NCBI GenBank assembly: GCA_964016885.1
Contig: OZ024745.1
Location: 57,316,300 to 57,380,299 of the forward strand
Origin: Eledone cirrhosa
Lineage: Eukaryota; Mollusca; Cephalopoda; Octopoda; Eledonidae
Direction of reading: 5' to 3'
Length of the DNA: 64,000 bases
In this document: positions 24,162-35,033 of the stretch, in pieces
Numbering within the stretch: the first letter of the stretch is position 1
Layout: each line of letters opens with the position of its first letter
Position numbers and translations under genes: made by a program
Notes under the pieces: model-generated
Databases searched by the model: none
What the model was told of the DNA's origin: nothing
Seen by the model: the letters and a program-made list of their open reading frames with translations, nothing else

Positions 24162-24775
24162 GTGTGTATCTGCATGTGTGCGTGTTTGCATGTGTCTGCG
24201 TGCGTGTGTTTCAGTGAGTGACTTTACTTGGACTTCAAAGGTGTCTATTATTACATTACAATGAAGTGTTTTCTGTTAATACAGTCGCAAGATTAAGTTT
24301 CTCCTGACACACACACGCACACATACACTTACATACACACTGTGTGTGGGAAAACTGCAATGATCTTAATCTTCTTGATTTCAAAATTGTGATTCCCTTT
24401 ATCGATGCTCATGTAATGGATAAACAACAAGAGATGTGAACTTTCGGGCGAAAATAATTATGAAAATCGGTATGCATAAAATATATACATGAGTATCGAA
24501 TGTACCACTCTGAATATGGCATTGAAAAAAGAAAAACGAAAACTACATCAAGTGTGAACATTCTCGCAATTTCATCGATGGTATTTGTCTTAAAATTGTT
24601 CAGATAATGAAATGAAAGCAGTCGTGAGAATTCAAATACTATACGTTATTCAATAGGCACACAATAGTATCAGCATGCTGTACTTCAATTATTCTAGCTG
24701 GCAATAAATGGTAGAAGATTAAATAAAAACACGATTAATAATATAAATATACTAGATAGATAACTTAACTAGTAG
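23731..24775. other. Non-coding DNA with TA and TG tracts
   Basis: (TA)n at about 24118-24158, followed by TG-rich sequence. No gene. Confidence 0.55.
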
Positions 24776-25030
24776 GTTTTGATAATCTAAATCCTGCTGC
24801 ATACAAAACACAAAACTATGCAGATAAAACACCGAATATAGGGTCCTCATAGCATATACATTTCATATTAACTTAGTAAATAGCAGCCTAACTAGGGACA
24901 CTGACAACATAATTTGCAGCGATTGAGTACCTGAGCAGTGCTCATTAAATAAGCAATTCTTCATTAGGAAAGGAGTATATAAATGTACATACACATAATA
25001 TCTCTTAATATATAGATCCGACAGCCAAAG
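24776..25030 (+). mobile_element. Relic of PLE family C
   Basis: Aligns by eye with 36460-36690 of the PLE at 36328-38272. Shared blocks are CAAAACACAAAACT(A/G)TGCAG, CATAGCATATACAT and CATATTAACTTAGTAAATA. Further on, CTGAGCA and TATATAAATG mark the start of the endonuclease segment. The reading frame is destroyed. Confidence 0.65.
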
Positions 25031-26070
25031 GTCAATAGGGCCATATTCATAACTCCAAATAGTGAAAATTGAATCAATGCACATGCCTAGTTGAACTAAT
25101 TTGGACACTAAATGATGAAAACGTAGAGTATTCAATAACCTGGTCAATTGTTTGATCTGCCTGCCATAATTGGGGAAGAGGAGAAATGCAATTCATCTAT
25201 TACGGAATATTTTTGAATAATTAAACACGGAAGGACTTTAATGAATAAAAATTTTAGGTAGTTGCCAGTTGTTCACTTCGAATTAATAACACGACCATGG
25301 AATCAATAAAATTTACATAATACCCAATGCCATGAATTAATTGAGGAAATTAATCATATCGATAATACTGGTACTGTGTTACATTCAATACGTCTAATTT
25401 CGACCATACATTCTACAGTGAGCATATAAATTTCATATTTCTATAGAGATCACATAAGGTCAGCATCACAATACATTTTTAGAATATTAACATCATAACA
25501 GTAATCTGAAGCTATAAGTCATTTCAAATATACAAAATTATTTTTTGGTTTTTTCTCTTAAATATTTGTAGCCTTCATTCATACCTTAATACATACGTAT
25601 ACATTCCCTTATGTACACAACCGCATATATATTTACGTCTATATATAAATATTTCTGCATTCTCATAAATCATTTTAGGAATTATTTGCGCACGCACTCA
25701 CATATTTTCATTTTTCTATGTACACATTTTATAAATATGATTCCTAACAAATCTCGAGGCTTATATGCCCCGTCACCATGTTAAAATACTAGTTGAATTA
25801 TATATTGGTTTGGTCAGAAGGTTCCAGTGGTTTTCAAATATAGGTATTTTGGTAGAGTATTGTGGAAAAATGTTCAAGGCTGGATTTGTAAATATACATA
25901 TATGAAGTGTGTTGGCATGGACTATATGCATTTCACATTTTCAGTCACGGCATCAAAGCAAGAATCAACATGGATCTATCCAAATTGTTTATCCCCGTTT
26001 ATAATGTGACTGCAAATCTGGCATAAGTTCAGCAGTATCGAGTTGTCGCATAAACAGTGATTGGTCTGCA
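25031..26070. other. AT-rich spacer
   Basis: No recognised gene. The 60-residue frame 25827-26009 shows no clear domain, although its closeness to the mariner fragment may mean that it is part of the same insertion. Confidence 0.4.
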
Positions 26071-26213
26071 CGCTTCCGTTCCGGTGATTACAGCCTTGAA
26101 GATCTAGTTCGGTCAGGATATCCATTTGACTTCAATGACAAGCAACTGCCTGAGCTGGTGGAAGCCAGCCCACATGAGACAACATGTCAACTCTCTGAAG
26201 TACTTGGCACATT
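26071..26213 (+). pseudogene. Mariner-type transposase N-terminal relic
   Basis: Direct translation gives RFRSGDYSLEDLVRSGYP, then DFNDKQLPELVEA, PHETTCQLSEVLG. This is the paired helix-turn-helix DNA-binding region of mariner-family transposases, the type also fused in vertebrate SETMAR. Nothing of the DDD catalytic domain is recognisable downstream, and frames are broken on both sides. It is an old, dead Tc1/mariner insertion. Confidence 0.85.
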
Positions 26214-26950
26214 GGAGGCAATAGGAAAAGGGTCACATTTGGACTAATGGAGGCCTCACCCATCCAGAATGTTACATGCAAATCTGCTGGATTTATTATG
26301 GGAGGTTATACCACACGCACACTGTATTCATATGAACTTGCACCCTTTTCTCTCGTAGCATGTAATGTACGTTTGGCTACTACTATAGAATCTCAAACAC
26401 TACTAGCGGTGTTACAACACAATACCTTCAGCATTCAGGAAGCGGGCAATCCCTGCAGTAATGCAGATGAAATCAAATGTTCGGAGTGCACACATAGAGT
26501 TAATAGCAGATAGTTTGGCTGTTTTGCTAGAGATACAAGTAAATATCTCATCTCCTGGACGACGTCGTTTCGTGTAATATAACTTTACAAATGCAGATAT
26601 TGCGTCCGCAATGTTAGAAAATCACGGATATTTCCGTAATCGGGCTACTACACGTATCCAGCAGGGCTTCCCAAAATATACGATAGACCCGTATAGTGTG
26701 AGGTAGCCATCACTACTAGATAAGCTATATGGCAGTTCGCGGCATTTCTCCACTCTCCCTCTAATGAAAGGCGGAAGATTTTATCGCTGACTAAAACACG
26801 TGGTTTGGTAGTTGAATTCAAACAATGGAATTCGCGCCCAACAGAGCGCTCAACCGGCCTCTTGTATATGCGTATATATATATATATATAAATACACACA
26901 CACTCACACACACACACATATACACACACACGCATATACACGCACACACA

Positions 26951-26993
<43 letters not shown>

Positions 26994-27043
26994 GTGAGGT
27001 TTTTTTTACAAAATGAAAAATAACCGAGGTGTCCTACACGAGT
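26214..27043. other. Spacer with CA/TA microsatellites
   Basis: No recognised gene in 26247-26513. CA and TA tracts occupy about 26873-26988. They lead into the PLE family A end flank (ACCGAGGTGTCCTACACG), which is also seen inverted at 12142-12160. Confidence 0.5.
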
Positions 27044-27305
27044 GAAAGTATAAAGAAAAAGAGATGAAATCGAAAATGCAACTTTTTAAAAAAAATATAT
27101 ATATTTATTTGGTTCCTTTACCGGTTTCGCAGTTCTTCTGCTTTTCAAAAGGTGAGTTGAGATGGAGGGTCTGTGGTTTTTCTCACATCTGGTTGGTCTC
27201 TGAATGTTACCTGTTTTATATGGAAAAAGTGGCTCGAAATGCCGCGTTTTTCGAGAAGTAATTTGATTGGTTTGTCAATAATTATAATAAATTTCGCGCC
27301 AGTTC
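27044..27305 (-). mobile_element. PLE family A end, left member of an inverted pair
   Basis: Carries the family A terminal sequence plus about 120 further bases (GGTTGGTCTCTGAATGTTAC through TTTCGCGCCAGTTCGCG). It is mirrored at 29717-29955. Confidence 0.8.
27115..27152 (-). ncRNA. Hammerhead-like motif, PLE family A
   Basis: Identical in core and stems to 11722-11759, including the U3/A8 replacement. Confidence 0.4.
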
Positions 27306-27369
27306 GCGTTACAATAGTTCTTCAAATAAGAGGGGGGGGGGTTGTCGCAGGTTGTTTTTTCATATATGA

Positions 27370-28190
27370 GTGTTTGAATTTCTTTTTACTTGAAAAAAGA
27401 AGGCTCACGAAGGCTTTTTTTTGGTTGGTTATAAATGAAATTATGGCTGTCACGTGAACAAATTTTCATTAAATTTTTGTGCCCTTATTTGGAAATCAAT
27501 TCTGTAGCCTTTTTAGAGAATTTTTTGATAAGTGAAAGATAATTGTTTCTACTTTAGGCACAAGGCCAGCAATTACCCAGTGCATTACTGGTACTTTATT
27601 TTATCGACCCCGTAAGGATGAAAGGCAAAGTCAACCTCGGCGGGATTTGAACTCAGATTGTAAAGGGACGTAACTATGCTGGAAAGCATGGCGTCCGACC
27701 CTCTACCGATACTGCCAATCCACCGCCCTTTGATAAGTGAAAGATAATGGTCAAGAGAAAGGGATGGGAGAATTGTTCTGGTTCAGTGAATATGGTTAGT
27801 TCGCTGGGGTGTCAGAATTCAGATTTTCTATTGAATAAAGAAAGTAAAGATATGTGTGTTTATTTGTGTGCTTGTGTGTGTGTGTGCGTGTGTGTGTGTG
27901 TGTGTTTGAATTTCTTTACTTTAAAAAAAGGTGGCTCACGAAGGCTTTTTTTTAATAAACGTGATTTGATTGGTTATAAATGAAATTTGGCTGTCACGTG
28001 AACAAGTTTTCATTACATTTTTGCGCCCTTATTTGGAAAACTATTCTGTAGTCTTTATAGCGAATGTTATGACAATGGAAAGATAGTGGTCAAGAGAAAT
28101 GGTATTGGGAGAATTGTTCTGGTTCAGTAAATATGGTTAGTTCGCTGGGGTGTCAGAGTTCAGATTTTCTATTGATGTGAAGATATGTAT
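27370..28190 (+). repeat. Two-copy tandem duplication, one copy with a SINE
   Basis: Copy 1 (27370-27900, SINE included) and copy 2 (27905-28190) share TGTTTGAATTTCTTT, GGCTCACGAAGGCTTTTTTT, GGCTGTCACGTGAACAA, GCCCTTATTTGGAAA and GTTAGTTCGCTGGGGTGTC. They differ by many substitutions. Copy 2 lacks the SINE. Both end in TG-rich simple sequence. Confidence 0.85.
27524..27748 (-). mobile_element. SINE with 20-bp target-site duplication
   Basis: TTTGATAAGTGAAAGATAAT occurs at 27524-27543 and 27729-27748 around a full-length minus-strand SINE (27544-27728). The equivalent place in the neighbouring duplicate (about 28060-28085) has no insertion. Confidence 0.95.
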
Positions 28191-28397
28191 GTTTATTTGT
28201 GTGCTTGTGTGTGTGTATGTGTGAGTGTGTGTGTATGTGTGTGTGTGTGTGTATGTGTGTATTGGAAGATGATTCTATTAGTAGAAATGGGGGAGGGAGT
28301 TGTGTGTGTGTGTATATGGGTGTTATGTGTGTGTGTGCGAGTATGTTAAGATGGAGAGAATATATATTTTGTGTGTGTGTATATATTTGTGTGTAAA
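28191..28397 (+). repeat. TG-rich simple sequence
   Basis: Imperfect GTGTGT/GTATGT tract. The Cys/Val-rich open frame is a repeat artefact. Confidence 0.85.
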
Positions 28398-28913
28398 ATT
28401 GACTTCACAATGTTCCAGTCAGTTGAGTTCGCAAAAAATAAGTTTTGCTGGTAATTGGAAGTAGCAAACCTGTCACATTTTTTACCACGCTGAATATACC
28501 TGAAATATACGCTTCCGGTTTGACAGTATGTGGAAGGGTCATCTACAAAATATTTTGAAATTGAATTCTTTCTTAATTATATATCTTTTCAAAAGTCATC
28601 AGTATGGGTAGATTGACCAGTGTCGTTGACTAATTAAAGGTATTTAAAGATATATTAATTTTAAAATAATATCTTAATTTTAGACTGTCAGTTACATATA
28701 ACAAAACAGTTATCTCATTCCAACGGAATGGGATAACTATTTTGTTATATGTTTATGGAGAGAAACAGTTTAACATTTATTAAGTAAACATCCGTAACAC
28801 ATTGTGATATTATTTTAAATTATTAGTCAAATTGCATGTCATGATACGTTACTATTTCTTCCCAAAAATATAAATTACAATATATCAGTAACACGTTTGT
28901 GACAATACATGTC

Positions 28914-29195
28914 TTCTTCTTCTTCTTCTTCTTCTTCTTCTTCTTCTTCTTCTTCTTCTTCTTCTTCTTCTTCTTCTTCTGTTTCTTCTTCTTCTTCTTC
29001 TTCTTCTTCTTCTTCTTCTTCTTCTTCTTCTTCTTCTTCTTCTTCTTCTTCTTTTTCTCCCCCTCCTCCCCCTTATCCTCCTCCTTCTCCTCCCCCTTCT
29101 CCTCCTCATTCTCCTCCTTCTCCCCCTCCTCCTTCTTCTTCTTCTTCTTCTCCTCCTCCACCTCCTTCTTCTTCTTCTTCTTCTTCTTCTTTATC
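28914..29195 (-). repeat. (TTC)n expansion, the GAA tail of a LINE
   Basis: An almost pure TTC run to about 29050, then CTC/TTC mixed sequence to 29195. It lies exactly at the 3' end of the minus-strand LINE fragment 29196-29340. It is therefore best read as that LINE's expanded GAA tail rather than an independent satellite. Confidence 0.85.
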
Positions 29196-29340
29196 CTGAT
29201 ATGGTCATGGGGGCAATGTCTTTAAACACTTCTTCCAGCGGGTCTTGTCAGAAGTAACAGTTTCTCACTGATTCAGCGGGATCTCCAATCGAGACGAACC
29301 GAGCTCATGGATGTTTCGCGGAAATTATCACGTGATTTTA
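29196..29340 (-). mobile_element. 3' UTR end of the GAA-tailed LINE
   Basis: On the minus strand: CATGAGCTCGG, GGAGATCCCGCTG, GTTACTTCTGACA, GTGTTTAAAGACATTGCCC, then the GAA tail. Same order as 18770-18893 and the minus strand of 41318-41530. Confidence 0.7.
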
Positions 29341-29390
29341 CTGTCAACAAAGGGGTAGTTAAATTATATATAATAAATGTAATGAGTTTT

Positions 29391-29712
29391 TCGAATATTA
29401 ATAATAACATTCGATTCGTTTGCAATTATGCTAATTGCAGGTCTGACTGATCACCCTGTCTGCTAATATGCAAATTAGGCCGATCAGTCACTGCGTATAT
29501 TTGAAAATAGCATATATTTTCACTAGCTGCGACAGTTTGGTAGGTGAACAGTGAGCTGTACTGATGAAGCCCAGAAACATTAGTGTCTGCAGTTCTGTTC
29601 ACATGCCAACACAAGAGCAAGAATGTAGGGTTCATTCTACTGGCATGGCTATAAAATTGAGGATTGTTTGCATAATTGCCAACGAATCGAATGTTATTAT
29701 TAATATTCGAAA
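29391..29712 (+). mobile_element. Hammerhead-bearing element (family 3) with terminal inverted repeats
   Basis: Ends are inverted copies of about 45 bases (GAGTTTTTCGAATATTAATA at 29384 and its complement ending at 29712). Inside are ATGCAAAT (29468-29475), a hairpin (29502-29522) and a hammerhead core at 29561. This is the same order as the tandem arrays. The mirrored copy is 32386-32700. Confidence 0.7.
29544..29602 (+). ncRNA. Hammerhead ribozyme-like motif, family 3
   Basis: Stem I is long: GTGAACAG pairs with CTGTTCAC and, across an internal loop, CTGTA pairs with TGCAG. Then come the consensus core CTGATGA (29561-29567), GAAA (29574-29577), stem III (ACA/TGT, loop TTAG) and GTC with predicted cleavage after 29587. 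Stem II is only AGCCCA and cannot form a helix. Either stem II was lost or the motif is inactive. Confidence 0.6.
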
Positions 29713-29716
29713 AACT

Positions 29717-29955
29717 CAGAACTGGCGCGAAATTTATTATAATTATTGACAAACCAATCAAATTACTTCTCGAAAAACCCGGCATTTCGAGCCACTTTTT
29801 CCATATAAAACAAGTAACATTCAGAAACCAACCAGATGTGAGAAAAACCACAGACCCTCCATCTCAACTCACCTTTTGAAAAGCAGAAGAACTGCGAAAC
29901 CGGTAAAGGAACCAAATAAATATATAAGTTGCATTTTCGATTTCATCTATTTTTC
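29717..29955 (+). mobile_element. PLE family A end, right member of an inverted pair
   Basis: Reverse complement of 27044-27305, from AACTGGCGCGAAATTTATTA to TTGCATTTTCGATTTCATC. It directly follows the family 3 element. Confidence 0.8.
29872..29909 (+). ncRNA. Hammerhead-like motif, PLE family A
   Basis: Fourth copy of the family A fold with the same TTGAAAA core: stem II GCAG/CTGC, GAAAC, GTA, stem I CCTT/AAGG. Confidence 0.4.
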
Positions 29956-29987
29956 TGTATATATATATACATACATATATCTATTTT

Positions 29988-30059
<72 letters not shown>

Positions 30060-30643
30060 CATATATATATATATAATCAAAGAACTGTACAGTATTTTTG
30101 TAAATAACATACATTCTATGTTATTTTAAACACATAGAACTGAAACACCTTTAATATATTAAAAGATTATAGTCACAACTGAAAAAACTGGGTACATCTC
30201 AGTGAAAATATATCGATATTGGATTTGTTTTTTGAAATATAGCAAAACAGTATAATATTTCGATAATTTCGTGATGAGATTTCCCGATAATAATTGCATT
30301 ATACAGAGAGTAAGAAATACTTTTTCACTGTTTCAGTTGCAGCATAAATATGTTAGATATAAAATATCAAATTTGAAAATATTGAAAACAATGCTGTAAA
30401 CTCAAGTAACTTTTATTATAATTCAAAAATGAAATTGCTTATAATACAGTGGAAATAGATTTATTTCTGGCAAGAAATCTGTGGACGAAATATGAAAATA
30501 AATTCATAAAAATAATGTTAATGCACGAATCTATATAGTACGAGATGAAAAAAGAAGCAGATACACTGGCAAACATAGAGACATACAAACAAGACATATA
30601 CGCATGAATATATTGTTGTATAAAATACGTTTATATATATATA

Positions 30644-30714
<71 letters not shown>
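29956..30714. other. TA microsatellites and AT-rich spacer
   Basis: (TA)n at about 30000-30055 and 30633-30714. Between them is AT-rich sequence with no gene. AATCAAAGAACTGTACAG at 30075 resembles the outer end of PLE family B. Confidence 0.6.
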
Positions 30715-30718
<4 letters not shown>

Positions 30719-30939
30719 AATTAAGTTAAAAATGTACATCCACATATGTATACTGAAATACTAGTATGCATATGAATACACACACGTATACATATGTAGA
30801 TGTACCGAGTTTTTCACTGGTCACTTTACTGTGAGTGTCCAGCTATTCTGTATGTAAACACACAGACAAACCGGTTTTTAGAGTCATACTGGTTTTTGAG
30901 GAAACACCTTTCCTCTATTCTCCAGAAAGCCAGACAAGG

Positions 30940-30984
30940 AATATTGAACTAGTTTCGATGTTGTTACATCTCATCAGCAATATT
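30940..30984 (-). ncRNA. Type I hammerhead ribozyme, array 1 unit 1
   Basis: 45 nt, same sequence as 31979-32023 on the other strand: stem I AATATTG/CAATATT, core CTGATGA, stem II GATGT/ACATC with loop AACA, GAAA, two-pair stem III, GTT cleavage site. Confidence 0.8.
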
Positions 30985-31405
30985 TACCTATCTTCCGGCC
31001 TTTCTAGAGAATCGTAAAAGCACATATCGTTATATGCTTTTTCTATGAAAATTAGTAGTGGGCAGACTAATTTGCATAGAGCGTGAGTACGTACCGGTTC
31101 AACGGAGACGATAAAAACAAATAACGAAACGAAATTAAATTTCGTTTCGTTTGTAACTCACTTTTGTATGACTGACGCTTAAACAATTAAGTTAAAAATG
31201 TACATCCACATATGTATACTGAAATACTAGTATGCATATGAATACACACACGTATACATATGTAGATGTACCGAGTTTTTCACTGGTCACTTTACTGTGA
31301 GTGTCCAGCTATTCTGTATGTAAACACACAGACAAACCGGTTTTTAGAGTCATACTGGTTTTTGAGGAAACACCTTTCCTCTATTCTCCAGAAAGCCAGA
31401 CAAGG

Positions 31406-31450
31406 AATATTGAACTAGTTTCGATGTTGTTACATCTCATCAGCAATATT
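31406..31450 (-). ncRNA. Type I hammerhead ribozyme, array 1 unit 2
   Basis: Identical to the unit 1 motif, 466 nt away. Cleavage at both would release a 466-nt RNA. Confidence 0.8.
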
Positions 31451-31978
31451 TACCTATCTTCGGCCTTTCTAGAGAATCGTAAAAGCACATATCGTTATAT
31501 GCTTTTTCTATGAAAATTAGTAGTGGGCAGACTAATTTGCATAGAGCGTGAGTACGTACCGCTTCAACGGAGACGATAAAAACAAATAACGAAACGAAAT
31601 TAAATTTCGTTTCGTTTGTAACTCACTTTTGTATGACTGACGCTTAAACAATTAAGTTAAAAATGTACATCCACATATGTATACTGAAATACTAGTATGC
31701 ATATGAATACACACACGTATACATATGTAGATGTACCGAGTTTTTCACTGGTCGCTTTACTGTGAGTGTCCAGCTATTCTGTATGTAAACACACAGACAA
31801 ACCGGTTTTTAGAGTCATACTGGTTTTTGAGGAAACACCTTTCCTCTTTTATCGTCTCCGTTGAACCGGTACGTACTCACGCTCTATGCAAATTAGTCTG
31901 CCCACTACTAATTTTCATAGAAAAAGCATATAACGATATGTGCTTTTACGATTCTCTAGAAAGGCCGGAAGATAGGTA

Positions 31979-32023
31979 AATATTGCTGATGAGATGTAAC
32001 AACATCGAAACTAGTTCAATATT
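31979..32023 (+). ncRNA. Type I hammerhead ribozyme, array 1 inverted unit
   Basis: Stem I 31979-31985 pairs with 32017-32023 (7 bp). CTGATGA is 31986-31992. Stem II 31993-31997 pairs with 32002-32006 around AACA. GAAA is 32007-32010. Stem III is two pairs (A-U, C-G) with loop TA. Predicted cleavage lies after U32016. All invariant core bases are present. The tiny stem III is typical of PLE/retrozyme hammerheads, which are thought to act best as dimers. Confidence 0.85.
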
Positions 32024-32311
32024 CCTTGTCTGGCTTTCTAGAGAATAGAGGAAAGGTGTTTCCTCAAAAACCAGTATGACTCTAAAAACCGGTTTGTCTG
32101 TGTGTTTACATACAGAATAGCTGGACACTCACAGTAAAGTGACCAGTGAAAAACTCGGTACATCTACATATGTATACGTGTGTGTATTCATATGCATACT
32201 AGTATTTCAGTATACATATGTGGATGTACATTTTTAACTTAATTGTTTAAGCGTCAGTCATACAAAAGTGAGTTACAAACGAAACGAAATTTAATTTCGT
32301 TTCGTTATTTG

Positions 32312-32318
<7 letters not shown>

Positions 32319-32346
<28 letters not shown>

Positions 32347-32385
32347 GAACATTTTCTCTCTACATGGTTGAATACAATAAATGTA
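32319..32385. repeat. TA tract at the array edge
   Basis: (TA)n to about 32342, then a short spacer (TACATGGTTGAATACAATAA). Confidence 0.8.
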
Positions 32386-32501
32386 ATCTGAGTTTTTCGA
32401 ATATTAATAACTTTCGGTTCGTTGGCAATTATGCAAACAATCCTCAATTTTATAGCCATGCCAGTAGAATGAACCCTACATTCTTGCTCTTGTGTTGGTA
32501 T

Positions 32502-32560
32502 GTGAACAGAACTGCAGACACTAATGTTCCTGGGCTTCATCAGTACAGCTCACTGTTCAC
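32502..32560 (-). ncRNA. Decayed hammerhead motif, family 3 mirror copy
   Basis: Minus strand keeps CTGATGA and the long stem I, but GAAA reads GAAC (the motif is GGAACATTAGTGTC). Loss of an invariant core A predicts no activity. Confidence 0.55.
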
Positions 32561-32799
32561 CTACCAAACTGTCGCAGCTAGTGAAAATATATGCTATTTT
32601 CAAATATACGCAGTGACTGATCGGCTTGATTTGCATATTAGCAGACAGGGTGATCAGTCAGATCTGCAATTAGCATAATTGCAAACGAATTGAATGTTAT
32701 TATTAATATTCGAAAAACTCATTACATTTATTATATATAATTTAACTACCCCTTTGTTGACAGTAAAATCACGTGATAATTTTCGCGAAACATCCATGA

Positions 32800-33050
32800 G
32801 CTCGGTTCGTCTCGATTGGAGATCCCGCTGAATCAGTTAGAAACTGTTACTTCTGACAAGACCCGCCGGAAGAAGTCTTTAAAGACATTGCTCACATGAC
32901 CATATCAGGATAAAGAAGAAGAAGAAGAAGAAGAAGAAGAAGAAGAAGAAGAAGAAGAAGAAGAAGAAGAAGAAGAAGAAGAAGAAGAAGAAGAAGAAGA
33001 AGAAGAAGAAGAAGAAGAAGAAGAAGAAGAAGAAGAAGAAGAAGAAAAAG
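32800..33050 (+). mobile_element. LINE 3' end with long (GAA)n tail
   Basis: CATGAGCTCGGTTCGTCTCG through GGATAAAG is the LINE 3' UTR on the plus strand. It passes into about 140 bases of GAA repeats (32911-33048). It mirrors 28914-29340. Confidence 0.8.
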
Positions 33051-33352
33051 AAGACGACGACGACAACGACCTCGACGACGACGACGACATGTATCGTCAC
33101 CAACGTGTTGCTGATATATTGTAATTTATATTTTTGGAAAGAAATAGTAACGTATCATGACATGCAATTTGACTAATAATTTAAAATAATATCACGATGT
33201 TGACTTAATAAATGTTAAACTGTTTCTCTCCATAAACATACAACAAAAAAGTTATCCCATTCCGTTGGAATGAGATAACTGTTTTATTATATGTAACTGA
33301 CAGTCTAAAATTAAGATATTATTTTTTAATTAATATATCTTTATATACAGGA

Positions 33353-33395
33353 ACGATGTACTAGTTTCAAGCTTGTTAGCTATCATCAGCACCGT
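33353..33395 (-). ncRNA. Type I hammerhead motif, array 2 inverted piece
   Basis: Mirror of 33949-33991: ACGGTG/CATCGT stem I, CTGATGA, stem II, GAAA, GTA. Confidence 0.7.
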
Positions 33396-33596
33396 ATACC
33401 CATCTGCCAGATAGTTGAACGTTCGAAAGTATATACTTTCCTGTGTCAGTGTTGAACAAAAAGGTGACGTGGTTGCCTTAACACCGTATGGCATAAATTC
33501 AGGCTGTTCAGTTTGTTTACAAACGAACAAAGCGGCGTTATAATAGGCGTCCCCTAAACTGATGCGTGCATATATGTATGTGTACCTCTATGTATG

Positions 33597-33712
<116 letters not shown>

Positions 33713-33948
33713 TGCTACTGTACGTCTGTATACATATATGTATGTACGTATACATACATACTTACATTTAAGTAAGTGCCATACTAAGAGTGAGAAATGA
33801 AATTTCGTTTTCATTTTATTTCAACTCATCATTTTCGGTATGCCTGACCGATTTAACTCACTCAATCTGCAAATTAGGCTGCTCAGCCGTTAATTTTCAT
33901 AAGGAAAGTATATACTTTCGAACGTTCAACTATCTGGCAGATGGGTAT

Positions 33949-33991
33949 ACGGTGCTGATGATAGCTAACAAGCTTGAAACTAGTACATCGT
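33949..33991 (+). ncRNA. Type I hammerhead ribozyme, array 2 unit
   Basis: Stem I ACGGTG (33949-33954) pairs with CATCGT (33986-33991), with one G-U. CTGATGA is 33955-33961. Stem II AGCT/AGCT encloses loop AACA, with a T-T at the base where G-C is usual. GAAA is 33976-33979. Two-pair stem III has loop TA, and GTA cleavage falls after 33985. The core is consensus. Confidence 0.8.
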
Positions 33992-34145
33992 TCCTGTGTC
34001 AGTGTTGAACAAAAAGGTGACCTGGTTGCCTTAACACCGTATGGCATAAATTCAGGCTGTTCAGTTTGTTTACAAACGAACAAAGCGGCGTTATAATAAG
34101 CGTCCGCTAAACTGATGCGTGCATATATGTATGTGTACCTGTATG

Positions 34146-34205
<60 letters not shown>

Positions 34206-34441
34206 TGCTACTGTACGTCTGTATACATATATGTATGTACGTATACATACATACTTACATTTAAGTAAGTGCCATACTAAGAGTGAGAAATGAAATTTCA
34301 TTTTCATTTTATTTCAACTTATCGTTTTCGGTATGCCTGACCGATTTAACTCACTCAATATGCAAATTAGGCTGCTCAGCCGTTAATTTTCATAAGGAAA
34401 GTATATACTTTCGAACGTTCAACTATCTGGCAGATGGGTAT

Positions 34442-34484
34442 ACGGTGCTGATGATAGCTAACAAGCTTGAAACTAGTACATCGT
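34442..34484 (+). ncRNA. Type I hammerhead ribozyme, array 2 next unit
   Basis: Identical to 33949-33991 and 493 nt downstream. Self-cleavage at both sites would give a 493-nt monomer. Confidence 0.8.
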
Positions 34485-34634
34485 TCCTGTGTCAGTGTTG
34501 AACAAAAAGGTGACGTGGTTGCCTTAACTCCGTATGGCATAAATGCAGGCTGTTCAGTTTGTTTACAAACGAACAAAGTGGCGTTATAATAAGCGTCCGC
34601 TAAACTGATGCGTGCATATATGTATGTGTACCTG

Positions 34635-34710
<76 letters not shown>

Positions 34711-35033
34711 CATGCTACTGTACGTCTGTATACATATCTGTATGTACGTATTCATACATACTTACATTTAATATATCTTTAAATACCTTTAAATAGTCAA
34801 CGACACTGGTCAATCTACCCATACTGATGACTTTTGAAAAGATGTATAATTAAGAAAGAATTCAATTTCGAAATATTATGTAGATGACCCTTCCACATAC
34901 TGTCAAACCGGAAGCGTAGTTTTCAGGTATATTCAGCGTGGTACAAAATGTGACAGGTTTGCTACTTCCAATTATCAGCAAAACTTATTTTTTGCGAACT
35001 CAACTGACTGGAACATTGTGAAGTCAATTTTAT

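Larger units (their letters stand above)
28398..29712 (+). repeat. Left arm of a large inverted repeat
   Basis: Mirrored by 32386-33343 plus 34769-35033. The arm contains, in order, unnamed AT-rich sequence with an inner hairpin around CATTCCAACGGAATGGGATA, a LINE 3' end with a long TTC tail, and a hammerhead-bearing element. Divergence between arms is modest, with small indels. The left arm lacks the ribozyme array that interrupts the right arm. Confidence 0.9.
30715..32318 (-). mobile_element. Retrozyme-like tandem array 1 (466-bp units)
   Basis: Unit 1 starts at 30715, unit 2 at 31181, and partial unit 3 at 31646. All have their ribozyme on the minus strand and are nearly identical. At about 31846 the array switches to an inverted copy running to 32318. 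Tandem head-to-tail repeats of a few hundred bp, each with a type I hammerhead and no protein, are the hallmark of retrozymes. Retrozymes are non-autonomous elements thought to move through circular RNA made by self-cleavage; in animals PLEs have been suggested as helpers. The array sits between TA tracts. Confidence 0.8.

Noticed and set aside
28823..29225. Poly-Lys, poly-Arg, poly-Ser and poly-Phe open frames
   Set aside because: Translations of the TTC/GAA tract in different frames.
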